Part shown: piece after piece, positions 53,130-62,146 of the stretch
Numbering within the stretch: position 1 is the stretch's first letter
Layout of the letters: each line of letters opens with the position of its first letter
DNA from: Lutimaribacter_A marinistellae
GTDB taxonomy: Bacteria > Pseudomonadota > Alphaproteobacteria > Rhodobacterales > Rhodobacteraceae
Reading direction: 5' to 3'
Length of the DNA stretch: 64,000 bases
NCBI RefSeq assembly: GCF_042648365.1
Contig: NZ_JBHRXI010000016.1
Span: 1-64,000 of the forward strand
Translations under genes and position numbers: made by a program
The notes under the pieces: generated by a model
Database searches by the model: none
What the model was told of the DNA's origin: nothing
Seen by the model: only the letters and a program-made list of their open reading frames with translations

Positions 53130-56100
53130 TCAAACCCCGACTGGCAGTTTGGAAAAAGCCCCCGGTCCAAACCGCGCAGAGACTTGGGCCACATGAATTT
53201 CGATGGGTCCGGTGGCGGAATCCTCGGCATGCATATTAGCCGTGTACGTCCAGTCGGGTGAAGCGACATCGACCTCCCTGAGAACGCGGTCTTTACTGAC
53301 GACCCGCACGAGATAGTGCTCGCGCTCTTCTGCCAACGGTACATCGAGACCCGTCCAGTCATCACCGTCGATCCGGGTTCGCCGGATCCAACTGATCCTC
53401 AGATCTCCGCCATTCACTTTGGCGGCAAGGTGAACAGGAGAATACGGACGCAACCCGTTGCCATCGAACGCTTCCGTCAAATGCACGAAAGAAGGATCAT
53501 CGTAACCGCGGCTCGACGGGCCGATCAGGAAATGGCGTGCAAGCCGCCTTTGAGAACCAGGGCTTTCCAGCTGTTGGACGGCATCGTCGATCAACACGAA
53601 TACAGATCCTTCTGGCCAGGCTTCCGGCATGAAAGCATCGGATCCCAGTTGTCCCCGCAAACGCCCCCGCAACAGATACGTGCTTGGGCCGATCAGTTCA
53701 GCCTCGGTGAATTGGAACAGCTCCCAGCAGCCCGAGCTTCCGTCGCCGATTGCGGCGAGGTTCGCCCCGTTGAGGATCGAGTCTCGGGATTTCGTTTCCA
53801 ATGCACCTCCCGTTAGCTTCACCTGAAGGTCCGGCCCCCGGTCCCAGACACCGACCTGCGCCTTTAACAGGGGAGTCTCCGTCACGCCAATGACGGCACG
53901 CCGATCTACCACAGCATCAAACCCGTAATCCTCGCCACTGAGCGATGAAAACACCGACACGCTCCCCGGCCAGGGCTGCGCTGTCACGGCGAGGTAAGGC
54001 GCGTGAGGCGTTTCTTCTCCGGTGAGCAAGGGCAAATCGAGGAATACTGGATAAACCGGTGTCGGCGCCACGAAGGGCCGGTATCCGGGTGCGTCATCGG
54101 GCATTTCCGCGGGATGGTATACGCTCGGTTCGATACGCACCGCCTCAAGGAGTTGCATCTCGCCCTGCTCCACGCGATCGATCCGGTAAAGCGCTTCGTT
54201 TTGTTCGGCAAGGGTCACAACGTCTCCCGCGCCCAGCGCCATGGCCGATGGCGGCAGCGCAAGACGCAGTGTATCGCGTGAAATCCGCGCTTCGGACAAC
54301 CACCTTTCGACCGTCTGCCGGGCTTCGGCCCGACTCAAGGACAATGCCACTTCGCTGGTCGCCACGGAATGCGTGCGATCGTCCGGCAGCACGGCTTCTT
54401 CGGACAAGACGTCGTGATCGGCGTCGGCTTGTACGAAACGCAACCGTACCCGCCCGGCCATTTCCGCAGCAGATTCCCGACGCCTTTCCACATCCCCTTC
54501 CAGGTCAGGGTGGAGCGCCAACTTTCCCGCGTCCAGCGGCACGGGGTCTCCTCCGTCGCGCATGCGAAAGACAAGCATCCCGTCGCGCTCGATCGCGTCA
54601 AAACCATAGCGCAGCATCAAGGGTTGCAATGCCGCACGGGCGTCACCCATGTCCTCGACATGATAACCCCGGACGACACCACGAAGATTTGTGGTATCGA
54701 TCGCCGTCACACCCGAGCGATGGCACAGTTCAGCCACCACCGAGGACAAGCTGCGCGAACCTGATCGCCCGTTGAGCCAATGACCCCTTGCATAGTTCGC
54801 GCCGTCATCCCACGGCCTCCGATTGTTCGGAAACGCCGGAAATGGTCGCGTGTCCCATGCCCAGACAAAGGCATTCGACAGATCCACCATCGCCCCGCCG
54901 TATTCGGGCGAAACCGGATTGTTTTCCGAATGTGACCAATGGCCAAGAACCGCGCGCAGGTATTGCCGCTGGATCAGGTCGTCCCGCAACCCGTTGGAAT
55001 AGCGTGGCACCGACGATTCCGAAGACTTCGGATCAAGAAACTTGTTCGGCTGGTTCGTTCCCTTGTCGATGGCAGCGCAACCAAGTTCGGTAAACCAGAA
55101 AGGCTTGGACCGGGGGATCCATTCCGTGGGTTCCGCCTGACGGATCCCGCCGATCCGCTCATGATGGTCGTTTTCCCACCAGCTTCGCAGATCCTTGTAA
55201 CGCCAGATCCAGTGTTCTCCGTGCGCCTCATCGACGATTGGTGTGCGTATCTGCGCTTCCGCTGCTTCGCGCGAGCGATAGCACCAATCGAACCCCTCAC
55301 CCCCTTCGACATTCGAACCGAGATAGTCGAGGTCATAGATACTGCGCGCGCCTTTCGCATGATCGAGGTGGCCCGGCCCGTCTCTCCAGTCCGAAAGCGG
55401 CATGTAATTGTCGATGCCAATAAAATCGATATTGTCGTCCGCCCAGAGCGGATCGAGATGGAAATACCTGTCTCCGCTGCCATCTTGCGGCTGGTACCCG
55501 AAATACTCGCTCCAGTCCGCAGCGTAACCGATCTTGACGTCTGGCCCCAGCAGGCTTCGCACATCCGCAGCCAGAGTGCGCATCGCGGCCACGGCCGGAA
55601 ACCCGTTCGCACCCCTGATCTGGGTCAGGCCGCGCATTTCCGAGCCGATGCAAAATGCGTCAACACCGCCTGCCGCCGCGCAAAGCGCCGCGTAATGCAA
55701 GATGAAACGGCGCATTCCCCATTCCTCGGGTCCGGAATACTGAATGATCCCGTCGCTCACCTGAAAATCCGAGGCCGAAGCCGTTCCGAAGAACGCCGCG
55801 ACCTCAAGATCGGCTATGCCCGTCCCATCGGGAGAGGCATCCCGACCCGGCGCCTCGCTCAAGGTGATCCGGCCTCTCCATGGCAGCGCGGGCTGATCTT
55901 CGGCATCACTCCAGGGGTCGGGCAATCCGTTGCCCGCCATCTGTTCCATCAGGATGAAAGGATAGAACATGACGCGCTGGCCGCGCTCACGCATGTGCCG
56001 GATGGCTTCCACGACCGAGGCATCGGCAGGTGTTCCACCATAGATGGGCCGGTCATCCACGCGGGCGATCTCTTGTGCAGTCGCACGGGTCTGCCCGCCC

Positions 56101-57047
56101 GCCGTCCACGCCATGTTGATACCGTCGATACCCGCACGCTCCACCTTAGGTCTGATCGCGCACTCTCCGCAGCGCAGGTCGTCACCGAACCACGACACGA
56201 TCAGGGACGCCGCGCCGCATCCCGGCACCTCGCCTTCCAGCGCGTCCATCGATGTCACGAAATCGGACTTGCCCGATGGCGAATTGCTGTTGGCGGCCCA
56301 AAAGCTGCCCGGCCCGTCCGAATAATTCACTTGCGTCGTCGCCAGCGCATACTCCCCGGTCCCCGGCATCAGGGCAACCGCCTTGACGATCTCGCCCAAG
56401 CGATCTTGGTACTCGGGCAACCCGGGCTGTTCGGCGCGCACCACCTCGAACGAAAATTGCGGCACCCGGTTTCCGAAAGCTTCAAGCGCCAAGTTCTCGA
56501 TCACGACATAGGCGGTCCCCCGATATGCCGGCACTTGACCGGCACCTTCGACCGCCTCCATCACCGGATCGGGCAATTGATCATGCGTCCCGCGATAGAC
56601 CCTCATGTTCAGATCAGCGGGTGCGATCTCTTCACCGTCAGCCCAGACACGACCGACAGTTGCGATCTCTCCTTCGCACAGCGCGATAGCCAAAGACACC
56701 GAGTAGCTGTAGCGGGTTGTCCTGGGTTGGGCCGGAGACCCCTTGCCACCCCCGGTCGTGGTGGCGGTCTCAACAAAATCAGACGCCCAGATCACCTGCC
56801 CGCCAACCCTCACACGGCCAAAGACCGATGCGATGGACGCGCCCTCCCCGGCCCGTGTCAGTCGGAACCGATCGACCTTGCCGGTCTCTACCGCCTCGGC
56901 ACCGCCGCCCAACAGGCGCTGATCCAGCACCTTTCCGATCGTCGCGCCTACCGCCTTGCCCAGGCTGGCCGAGGCCATTCCGGCCACCGATCCGCCGATC
57001 GCTCCTCCGATCGCATTGCCAGCCGCGGACAGAAGTATCGTCGCCAT
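53130..57047 (-). CDS. GTA megatron/host-specificity tail protein (RcGTA g15 homologue)
   Basis: 1305 residues from the ATG at 57047, overlapping the stop of the peptidase gene (TGATG). A glycine/alanine-rich N terminus (AAGNAIGGAIGGSVAGMASAS) precedes tail-hub domains. The middle, about residues 410-740, is the GTA TIM-barrel-like domain (GVDAFCIGSEMRGLTQIRG, NIDFIGIDNYMPLSDWRDG, PFWFTELGCAAIDKGTNQP), related to glycoside hydrolases. A phage-tail_3-type region and beta-rich C-terminal receptor-binding part follow. It forms the tail tip that contacts recipient cells. It is the largest gene of the cluster and fully open. Confidence 0.93.
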   Translation of the reverse strand: MATILLSAAGNAIGGAIGGSVAGMASASLGKAVGATIGKVLDQRLLGGGAEAVETGKVDRFRLTRAGEGASIASVFGRVRVGGQVIWASDFVETATTTGGGKGSPAQPRTTRYSYSVSLAIALCEGEIATVGRVWADGEEIAPADLNMRVYRGTHDQLPDPVMEAVEGAGQVPAYRGTAYVVIENLALEAFGNRVPQFSFEVVRAEQPGLPEYQDRLGEIVKAVALMPGTGEYALATTQVNYSDGPGSFWAANSNSPSGKSDFVTSMDALEGEVPGCGAASLIVSWFGDDLRCGECAIRPKVERAGIDGINMAWTAGGQTRATAQEIARVDDRPIYGGTPADASVVEAIRHMRERGQRVMFYPFILMEQMAGNGLPDPWSDAEDQPALPWRGRITLSEAPGRDASPDGTGIADLEVAAFFGTASASDFQVSDGIIQYSGPEEWGMRRFILHYAALCAAAGGVDAFCIGSEMRGLTQIRGANGFPAVAAMRTLAADVRSLLGPDVKIGYAADWSEYFGYQPQDGSGDRYFHLDPLWADDNIDFIGIDNYMPLSDWRDGPGHLDHAKGARSIYDLDYLGSNVEGGEGFDWCYRSREAAEAQIRTPIVDEAHGEHWIWRYKDLRSWWENDHHERIGGIRQAEPTEWIPRSKPFWFTELGCAAIDKGTNQPNKFLDPKSSESSVPRYSNGLRDDLIQRQYLRAVLGHWSHSENNPVSPEYGGAMVDLSNAFVWAWDTRPFPAFPNNRRPWDDGANYARGHWLNGRSGSRSLSSVVAELCHRSGVTAIDTTNLRGVVRGYHVEDMGDARAALQPLMLRYGFDAIERDGMLVFRMRDGGDPVPLDAGKLALHPDLEGDVERRRESAAEMAGRVRLRFVQADADHDVLSEEAVLPDDRTHSVATSEVALSLSRAEARQTVERWLSEARISRDTLRLALPPSAMALGAGDVVTLAEQNEALYRIDRVEQGEMQLLEAVRIEPSVYHPAEMPDDAPGYRPFVAPTPVYPVFLDLPLLTGEETPHAPYLAVTAQPWPGSVSVFSSLSGEDYGFDAVVDRRAVIGVTETPLLKAQVGVWDRGPDLQVKLTGGALETKSRDSILNGANLAAIGDGSSGCWELFQFTEAELIGPSTYLLRGRLRGQLGSDAFMPEAWPEGSVFVLIDDAVQQLESPGSQRRLARHFLIGPSSRGYDDPSFVHLTEAFDGNGLRPYSPVHLAAKVNGGDLRISWIRRTRIDGDDWTGLDVPLAEEREHYLVRVVSKDRVLREVDVASPDWTYTANMHAEDSATGPIEIHVAQVSARFGPGAFSKLPVGV

Positions 57048-57484
57048 CAGTTCACCTCCGGAAATTCGAACCTCGCGACGATCCGCTTCTTCCACGGCTC
57101 GCTCAGCGGGCTTTCAACCACGCCATGCCCTGAATAGGCATGAACGAAACTCGGGACCTCTCCCTCGCGGGCGAGAATACCCAGATGCTTGGCCACGCTG
57201 CCTTGACGCATGCGGAACAGCAGGACATCCCCCGGCATCGCGCCCGGCACGGGCACCTCGCGCAGATGGCGCCGCGCAGCCCGCCACAACCGCTCATCTC
57301 CCTGCGGTTCCGACCAATCCATGCTATAGGCTGGAGGCAATTCCGGCTCATCGCCCTGAACGGCCCGCCACACACCCCGGACCAACCCCAGGCAATCGGC
57401 CCCGGCGCCCTTGACCGACGCTTGATGGCGATAAGGCGTGCCGATCCAATTCCGCGCCGCAGCCACGACCTCGTCGCGCCTCAT
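57047..57484 (-). CDS. GTA NlpC/P60 cell-wall peptidase (g14 homologue)
   Basis: 145 residues. The papain-like catalytic cysteine 31 is in GAGADCLGLVRGVW and the histidine 100 in GSVAKHLGIL, with NWIGTPYRHQASV at the start, matching the phage-type NlpC/P60 family found in RcGTA g14. It opens recipient peptidoglycan during DNA entry or assists tail assembly. It overlaps both neighbours by 3-4 nt. Confidence 0.93.
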   Translation of the reverse strand: MRRDEVVAAARNWIGTPYRHQASVKGAGADCLGLVRGVWRAVQGDEPELPPAYSMDWSEPQGDERLWRAARRHLREVPVPGAMPGDVLLFRMRQGSVAKHLGILAREGEVPSFVHAYSGHGVVESPLSEPWKKRIVARFEFPEVN

Positions 57485-58368
57485 CGCCGACTACCCCCGG
57501 TGTTTGCGCCGGACTTTTTCGGGACCGCCATCAGCCAGTCTTCACCCGGAAGGTCCGGAAAGCCCTGAAAGTTCAGCACATTGTCGAACTTCAGCCGGCA
57601 GGTTTCCATCCGCTTGTCGCACCCCGCCGTCAGCCTCACCCGGTCGCCTTCGCTCAACTCGCCGCGGATTGGTTCCCACAACTCGATCAGCCGCGTGCCA
57701 TCGTCGATTGCATCGCGCTTGATCAGCGCCCACAACCCTGCTGCGGCGCCATCAAGCACCGTCAGGCGGCCGCGCTGGAACCAACCGAGCTCGAACCCTG
57801 CCAACGCGTCCCAGCGCAACTTTGCCCGGTCTTCGATGGACTGTACCGTCACCTCGGCAACATATCCGGGCCTTGCCAGGTCGAACCCGCAAGCCAGGTC
57901 CCCAAGGACAGCGGTGCAGGGCTTTTGATACACTCGGCCCAACGGTCGGTTCAGCGCATCGGTCAACCCGCGCAGCTCGGCGTGGAATGCGCCGCCGCTG
58001 CGCCGCAACTCACCGATATGACCCCGAAATTTCAACCACCGTTGATCTGGCGCGGCCCAGTTGACCAACCAGGCCAGCACCTCGGCCCCATCCAGCCGCC
58101 CCTGCTCGATCTCGTCCTCGCTCAGCCCCGCATCGCTCAACGCGCCCAGCGCCTCGGTATTGTCCACAGACAGCCCCGTGGCCTGTTCCAGCGTCAAAGC
58201 GGTCAGCCCGCTATCGGCACGAAAGACAACCCCGTCGAACTCGATATCCCGATCATGGTCCGTGAACCCGTGCTGCACGCCATCCTCGCGCCGGATGGCC
58301 CAGCACCGGCACAGTGTCGTCACCCCGCTTTCAACATGCGCGCGGAACGCCTCGCTCATCCCCGACAT
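57481..58368 (-). CDS. GTA tail hub protein, DUF2163/BR0599 family (g13 homologue)
   Basis: 295 residues. Family segments are FRAHVESGVTTLCRCWAIRREDG, FTDHDRDIEFDGVVFRADSG, TGLSVDNTEALGALSDAGLSEDEI and the C-terminal zinc-like CDKRMETCRLKFDNVLNFQGFP. In RcGTA the homologue is a baseplate hub. The GTG/ATG junctions overlap upstream and downstream genes by 1-4 nt. Confidence 0.92.
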   Translation of the reverse strand: MSGMSEAFRAHVESGVTTLCRCWAIRREDGVQHGFTDHDRDIEFDGVVFRADSGLTALTLEQATGLSVDNTEALGALSDAGLSEDEIEQGRLDGAEVLAWLVNWAAPDQRWLKFRGHIGELRRSGGAFHAELRGLTDALNRPLGRVYQKPCTAVLGDLACGFDLARPGYVAEVTVQSIEDRAKLRWDALAGFELGWFQRGRLTVLDGAAAGLWALIKRDAIDDGTRLIELWEPIRGELSEGDRVRLTAGCDKRMETCRLKFDNVLNFQGFPDLPGEDWLMAVPKKSGANTGGSRR

Positions 58369-59000
58369 CAGACGCGCACCTCCACAACCGGTACGTTCGG
58401 CACGTCGCCGGCCTGGAAACTGGCCACACTGGTCTGGATCCGGTCCGTATCGAACCGCACCGGCACATCGAACTCGAACCCGGCTGTGACCTGCACGCCT
58501 TCGCCCGGCGGCGAGGCGAAGGTCACAAGGCCGGAGGCCGTGTCCACCTCGTAATCCACGCCTTCGCGCTGTTCATCCTGATCCAGCCCGACGCGCACTG
58601 AACCCGCTACGGGCTTTGCAATTGGCCTCGCGTAAGAAAATGCGCCTGACCGGTAGGTCTTGACCAAGGGAAAGGCGACAGTGGCCCCATCCCCCTCGGC
58701 AATGACCTGGTCACCATGCGTGACTTCTCCCGAGGCGCGGCAGGACTTGAAATCCGACCAGTCCTTCCAGCGGAACCCGAACATCTGCCCGCGCCGCGCC
58801 TCGAAGAAGGCGATCAACATCTCGACATCGTCAAGCGAGCGCATGCCCAGCCCGGCGTCATAGCGCCTGCGCGAATGGGCCCAGGGCGTGTTACGCTCCT
58901 CGAACCCGTTGGCCAGCGTCACCACGTCCGTCCGCCGCTCAGGCCCGCCGACCGAGCCAAAACTCAGGTTCGCCGGAAATCTCACCTCGTGAAAGCTCAT
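58368..59000 (-). CDS. GTA distal tail protein, DUF2460 family (g12 homologue)
   Basis: 210 residues, standard for TIGR02217/DUF2460. It begins FHEVRFPANLSFGSVGGPERRTDVV and has MLIAFFEARRGQMFGFRWKDWSDF and LVTFASPPGEGVQVTAGFEFDVPVRFD. It corresponds to the distal tail protein of siphovirus-like tails. The stop overlaps the next start by one base. Confidence 0.94.
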   Translation of the reverse strand: MSFHEVRFPANLSFGSVGGPERRTDVVTLANGFEERNTPWAHSRRRYDAGLGMRSLDDVEMLIAFFEARRGQMFGFRWKDWSDFKSCRASGEVTHGDQVIAEGDGATVAFPLVKTYRSGAFSYARPIAKPVAGSVRVGLDQDEQREGVDYEVDTASGLVTFASPPGEGVQVTAGFEFDVPVRFDTDRIQTSVASFQAGDVPNVPVVEVRV

Positions 59001-59015
59001 CGCCCCTCTCCCCGT

Positions 59016-59681
59016 TTACCGATTGCGATTGCCGCGTCCCAGCGCCCGGCTCATCTGCGCCGCGATCTGCCCCTGGCTGCGGCGGAATCCCTGAACATCG
59101 GGCGTGGTGATGTTCATCACCACGTTCACAGCCCGACCGCCGCCGCCCGAGTTGCGCACACCCAGCTTGCCATCCGCCCCGCGCGCCAGGGGCATGATCG
59201 CTTCCGGTCCCGCCTCGCCCATCAGCCCCGTGCCGCCCCGCATCGGAAAGGTCACGGGCCCGCTCACGACACCGCCATTGGCAAAGGGCATCACCCGCCC
59301 CTGCGAAAAAGAGCCGCCATCGGCAAAAGGCAGGATGCCCTCGACCAATCCGCCCACACCTTTCGCCAGAAGACCGCCGAAATGTTCCGTCACCGGTTTG
59401 ATCGCGGCCGAATAGCTTGTGTTGATCATCGACCGCGCGATCGTCTCCAACGCGTCCGACAGCTTCATGCCGTCGAACACCACCCCGTCAAAGGCGCGGC
59501 GCAGGCCCTTGGACATCCCGCGCTCCAGCACGGCGGCATCCTTGCCAGTCGCGGCAAAGGCCTCCCGTACCCGGCGCAGTTCGGCATCGAACCCCGCCGC
59601 CATGGCCGCCGCATCGCCAAGGGCATCGCCCAAAGCCTCGCCCGATTGCTCCAGCTCGGTGAACCCGTCACGCTCCGTCAT
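59016..59681 (-). CDS. GTA tail tape measure protein (g11 homologue)
   Basis: 221 residues, short as expected because GTA tails are short. The N-terminal half is helical (SGEALGDALGDAAAMAAGFDAELRRVREAF). The second half contains the glycine-rich FADGGSFSQGRVMPFANGGVVSGPVTFPMRGGTGLMGEAGPEAIMPL, a common tape measure C-terminal motif. It sets tail length and guides assembly. Start overlaps g10.1 by 14 nt. Confidence 0.9.
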   Translation of the reverse strand: MTERDGFTELEQSGEALGDALGDAAAMAAGFDAELRRVREAFAATGKDAAVLERGMSKGLRRAFDGVVFDGMKLSDALETIARSMINTSYSAAIKPVTEHFGGLLAKGVGGLVEGILPFADGGSFSQGRVMPFANGGVVSGPVTFPMRGGTGLMGEAGPEAIMPLARGADGKLGVRNSGGGGRAVNVVMNITTPDVQGFRRSQGQIAAQMSRALGRGNRNR

Positions 59682-59889
59682 CGCTCTCTCCTTTTCCCTC
59701 GTCCGGCCCCGTGTCCGGCCAGGCCTCCAGCAGCGCGTCCAGCCCCGCGCGGGTCAGCGCGCCAACGCCGCCCGCCTGCCCCAGCATCAGCCGCAGCTCG
59801 GCGGGTGTCAGCGCCCAGAACTGCGCTGGCGTCAGGCGCAACCCCTGCAGACCGGCGCGCATCAGCGCCGGCCAGTCAAAGCCGTTCAT
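59668..59889 (-). CDS. GTA small tail assembly protein (rcc01693/TIGR02216 family, g10.1)
   Basis: 73 residues, FDWPALMRAGLQGLRLTPAQFWALTPAELRLMLG being the family signature. It lies between the tail chaperone and the tape measure gene, as in RcGTA, where it is probably a tail assembly chaperone partner. It overlaps both neighbours. Confidence 0.9.
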   Translation of the reverse strand: MNGFDWPALMRAGLQGLRLTPAQFWALTPAELRLMLGQAGGVGALTRAGLDALLEAWPDTGPDEGKGESDDGA

Positions 59890-60206
59890 CCCTGCTCCGG
59901 CAACATGAAGGCCCGCGCCAGAAGCTCCGCCGCAGCCCGCGCCGCGGCCATCGGCCCGCCTGCGATCTCGGCGCGCATCAGCTGGTCCCGGCCCATCTCT
60001 GCGCCGCCGCCACGCAATCCCGCCGAGATCAGCGCCAGCACGTCACGACTGGAATAGCCGCCCGCCTCGAACCGCTGCACCAGCTCGACGAGGGAGCCTG
60101 TTTCAAGCTCCACCTCCAGCTCGGCCAGCGCGCCCAAAGTCAGCTTGAGCACCCGACGCTGACCATCGATGGTCAGCGCCACCTCGCCCGTCCAAGGATT
60201 GGCCAT
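59886..60206 (-). CDS. GTA-gp10 family tail assembly protein
   Basis: 106 residues from the ATG at 60206; a TTG two codons upstream is possible. The segment GQRRVLKLTLGALAELEVELETGSLVELVQRFEAG matches GTA gp10 (a tail tube chaperone-like family). It follows the major tail protein gene with 2 nt between them. Confidence 0.9.
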   Translation of the reverse strand: MANPWTGEVALTIDGQRRVLKLTLGALAELEVELETGSLVELVQRFEAGGYSSRDVLALISAGLRGGGAEMGRDQLMRAEIAGGPMAAARAAAELLARAFMLPEQG

Positions 60207-60208
60207 GA

Positions 60209-60622
60209 TCAAAGCGCCGTGAAGGTCAGCACACCGGCGCTGGCCAGCGACATCTCGTAGGTCGCCTCGCCATTGTGGCTGCCCGCATATTCGATCGCCG
60301 TCACCTGGAACGGGCCCTCGACGATGCCGAAATCCGGGATGATGACCTGGAAGGCCGGCGTTTCTCCGTCAAAGAACAACTGCCGCGCACGCTCGTCTGT
60401 CCCTGCGTCCTTGAACACGCCCGAGCCCGAGATCGCGGCCGATTTCACCCCCGCACCGCTCAGCAGCTCCCGCCATCCGCCCTGGCTCTCAAGGCTCGTC
60501 ACATCCACGCTTTCCGCATTGAAACTCACCCGCGTGGCACGCAGCCCCGCGATGGTCTCGAACTGACCGCTGCCATTCATGTCCACCTTGACCAGCAGGT
60601 CCTTACCGTTCTGGGCACCCAT
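60209..60622 (-). CDS. GTA major tail protein, TP901-1 family (g9 homologue)
   Basis: 137 residues. The start GKDLLVKVDMNGSGQFETIAGLRATRVSFNAESVDVTSLES and the SGSGVFKDAGTDERARQLFFDG middle identify the TP901-1-type tail tube. It polymerises to form the tail. There is a clear 23-nt gap upstream carrying its own SD (AGAGAGAGC). Confidence 0.94.
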   Translation of the reverse strand: MGAQNGKDLLVKVDMNGSGQFETIAGLRATRVSFNAESVDVTSLESQGGWRELLSGAGVKSAAISGSGVFKDAGTDERARQLFFDGETPAFQVIIPDFGIVEGPFQVTAIEYAGSHNGEATYEMSLASAGVLTFTAL

Positions 60623-60645
60623 GCTCTCTCTCCGATTCTAGAAAT

Positions 60646-61038
60646 TCAGTTGTCTTCCAGCCGCGCGCGGAACCGCAGGTCGATCCGGCGAAGCCCACCC
60701 GATGTTCCGGCCTTGGCCCGCTCGAACCAGATCCCCACGATCCGGCCGCGCGCCAGCACCGGTGGCGCATCCTCCAGCCGGTCGCAGACGGCGCCGGCCA
60801 GGTCCTTTGCCCCGGCAAATCCCGCCGCACCGCTGATGACCGACACGGTAAAGCGATGCAGCGCGCCGCCACCCTCGCGGTCGGATGCCTCACGCACCTC
60901 TTCCGGGCCAAGCCGGACATAGGTTTCGGGCAACTCACCCTCGGGCAGCGCGTCATGCACCAAGCCCGACAGGCGCGGATCGGCGCTGAGCGTCGCGTAG
61001 ATCGCCGTTTGCAGGGCTGCCGCCATGCCATAACTCAT
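60646..61038 (-). CDS. GTA tail terminator, DUF3168 family (g8 homologue)
   Basis: 130 residues with the DUF3168 pattern ALQTAIYATLSADPRLSGLVHDALPEG, YVRLGPEEVREASD and FTVSVISGAAGFAGAKDLAGAVCDRLE. The family caps the tail tube at the head side. Start overlaps the previous gene by 4 nt. Confidence 0.92.
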   Translation of the reverse strand: MSYGMAAALQTAIYATLSADPRLSGLVHDALPEGELPETYVRLGPEEVREASDREGGGALHRFTVSVISGAAGFAGAKDLAGAVCDRLEDAPPVLARGRIVGIWFERAKAGTSGGLRRIDLRFRARLEDN

Positions 61039-61373
61039 GCTGCCACCTCCTCGTCCGCGAAACAGGTCAGATAGCTCCCGCGCCCGTCACTCTCGGCAAC
61101 GGCGCGGATCACCCAGACACGCGCGCCATCGCGAAACCTCTGCTCCGGTGCGGGCCGCATGGTCGAGCCCACGGGCGCGCCGCGCACCACGATGCGATAC
61201 CCGGTGCGCGACACCTGCACTCCACCCACGTCCCGCTCGCGCCCGGTGCGCGCCGTCACCTCTGCCCAAAGCGTGCCCACGGCCTGCCAGCTTTCGACAT
61301 AGCCGCCCGCACCATCCGGCACGCGTCCCGGCTCTTCGAGCACGAGGGCCCGGTTCAAATGCGGCTGCCTCAT
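61035..61373 (-). CDS. GTA head-tail joining/head closure protein (g7 homologue)
   Basis: 112 residues: LNRALVLEEPGRVPDGAGGYVESWQAVGTLWAEVTARTGRE is the head-tail joining (SPP1 gp16-like) signature, followed by a small beta-barrel. It connects the adaptor ring to the tail. Overlaps both neighbours by 4 nt. Confidence 0.92.
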   Translation of the reverse strand: MRQPHLNRALVLEEPGRVPDGAGGYVESWQAVGTLWAEVTARTGRERDVGGVQVSRTGYRIVVRGAPVGSTMRPAPEQRFRDGARVWVIRAVAESDGRGSYLTCFADEEVAA

Positions 61374-61969
61374 CGCACCACTCCCATCCCGAACCGCACC
61401 ACGCGGTAACGCTGGATCAGGGTCGTCACGCCGAACGGCATGCAGCCATCTCCCAGCGCCGTCTCGTTGCGGTACTCGTAGTAATGCGCCGCCAGCAGCA
61501 GCACCGCCTGCGCCAGATCGGCCGGCAGATCATCCCATGCGGCCGCCATCCCCGCGGTAAAGGCGATGCGCACCGACCCACCCGTGCCCAGCGATGGCAA
61601 CAAGGTCCCGCGCGGGCGCAGCACCGGGCGCTGCCCGTCCTGCTCAAGGCGCACGGCCCCCGGCTCCAGCACCGTCTCGGACCCGCCCGCATCGCGCAAC
61701 GCCACCCCGTCCACCGACACCACCGGCGCAACCGGCAATACCTCGCCATAGCGGTCGCGCCACGCGGTCAGCACCCAGGTGAACGCGCGCGCGATCAACA
61801 CCTTGCCGGTCCGCGCTTCGATCGCCGCGATTGCCGCCCGCAGGAAGCTTTCCAACACCGCATCCTGCACCGCATCCTCGGCAAACCCGGTTCCCAGCCG
61901 CAGATGCGCCTTGAACTGCGCGACCGGCAGCGCCGCCTGCGGAACCGTGGTCTCTTCGTTCAACATCAT
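61370..61969 (-). CDS. GTA head-tail adaptor (g6 homologue, gp6-like)
   Basis: 199 residues. The helical start QFKAHLRLGTGFAEDAVQDAVLESFLRAAIAAIEARTGKVL is the phage gp6-like connector pattern, and DDLPADLAQAVLLLAAHYYEYRNETALGDG is its second helix bundle. It assembles on the portal. It is separated from the capsid gene by 177 bp, the largest gap inside the cluster. Confidence 0.92.
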   Translation of the reverse strand: MMLNEETTVPQAALPVAQFKAHLRLGTGFAEDAVQDAVLESFLRAAIAAIEARTGKVLIARAFTWVLTAWRDRYGEVLPVAPVVSVDGVALRDAGGSETVLEPGAVRLEQDGQRPVLRPRGTLLPSLGTGGSVRIAFTAGMAAAWDDLPADLAQAVLLLAAHYYEYRNETALGDGCMPFGVTTLIQRYRVVRFGMGVVR

Positions 61970-62107
61970 CCCATAACTCCACCAAGCTCGGACCCCTCCG
62001 GGCCGTCATTTCTGCGAAAACCGGGCGCGGTCCGCGCGCCCCACGCCGCTCGGACGGAGGGGAGCAGCTAGACGACGCAAGGCCGGATACGCGACCCGCG
62101 CCCGCGA

Positions 62108-62135
62108 CCCGGGGGGCGATCACCCTCCCCCCGGG
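62108..62135 (-). promoter_or_regulatory. Strong hairpin after the GTA capsid gene
   Basis: CCCGGGGGG (62108-62116) pairs with CCCCCCGGG (62127-62135) around a 10-nt loop, 12 nt beyond the capsid stop on the transcript. There is no T-run, so it may stabilise a processed capsid mRNA or cause partial termination. Confidence 0.55.
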
Positions 62136-62146
62136 ATCCGGTCCGC

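Noticed and set aside
54939..57137. Long plus-strand open frame (over 700 codons) opposite the GTA megatron gene
   Set aside because: It is an antisense frame produced by high GC; the minus-strand protein has clear GTA domains and tight coupling, while the plus frame has no recognisable domain or ribosome site.
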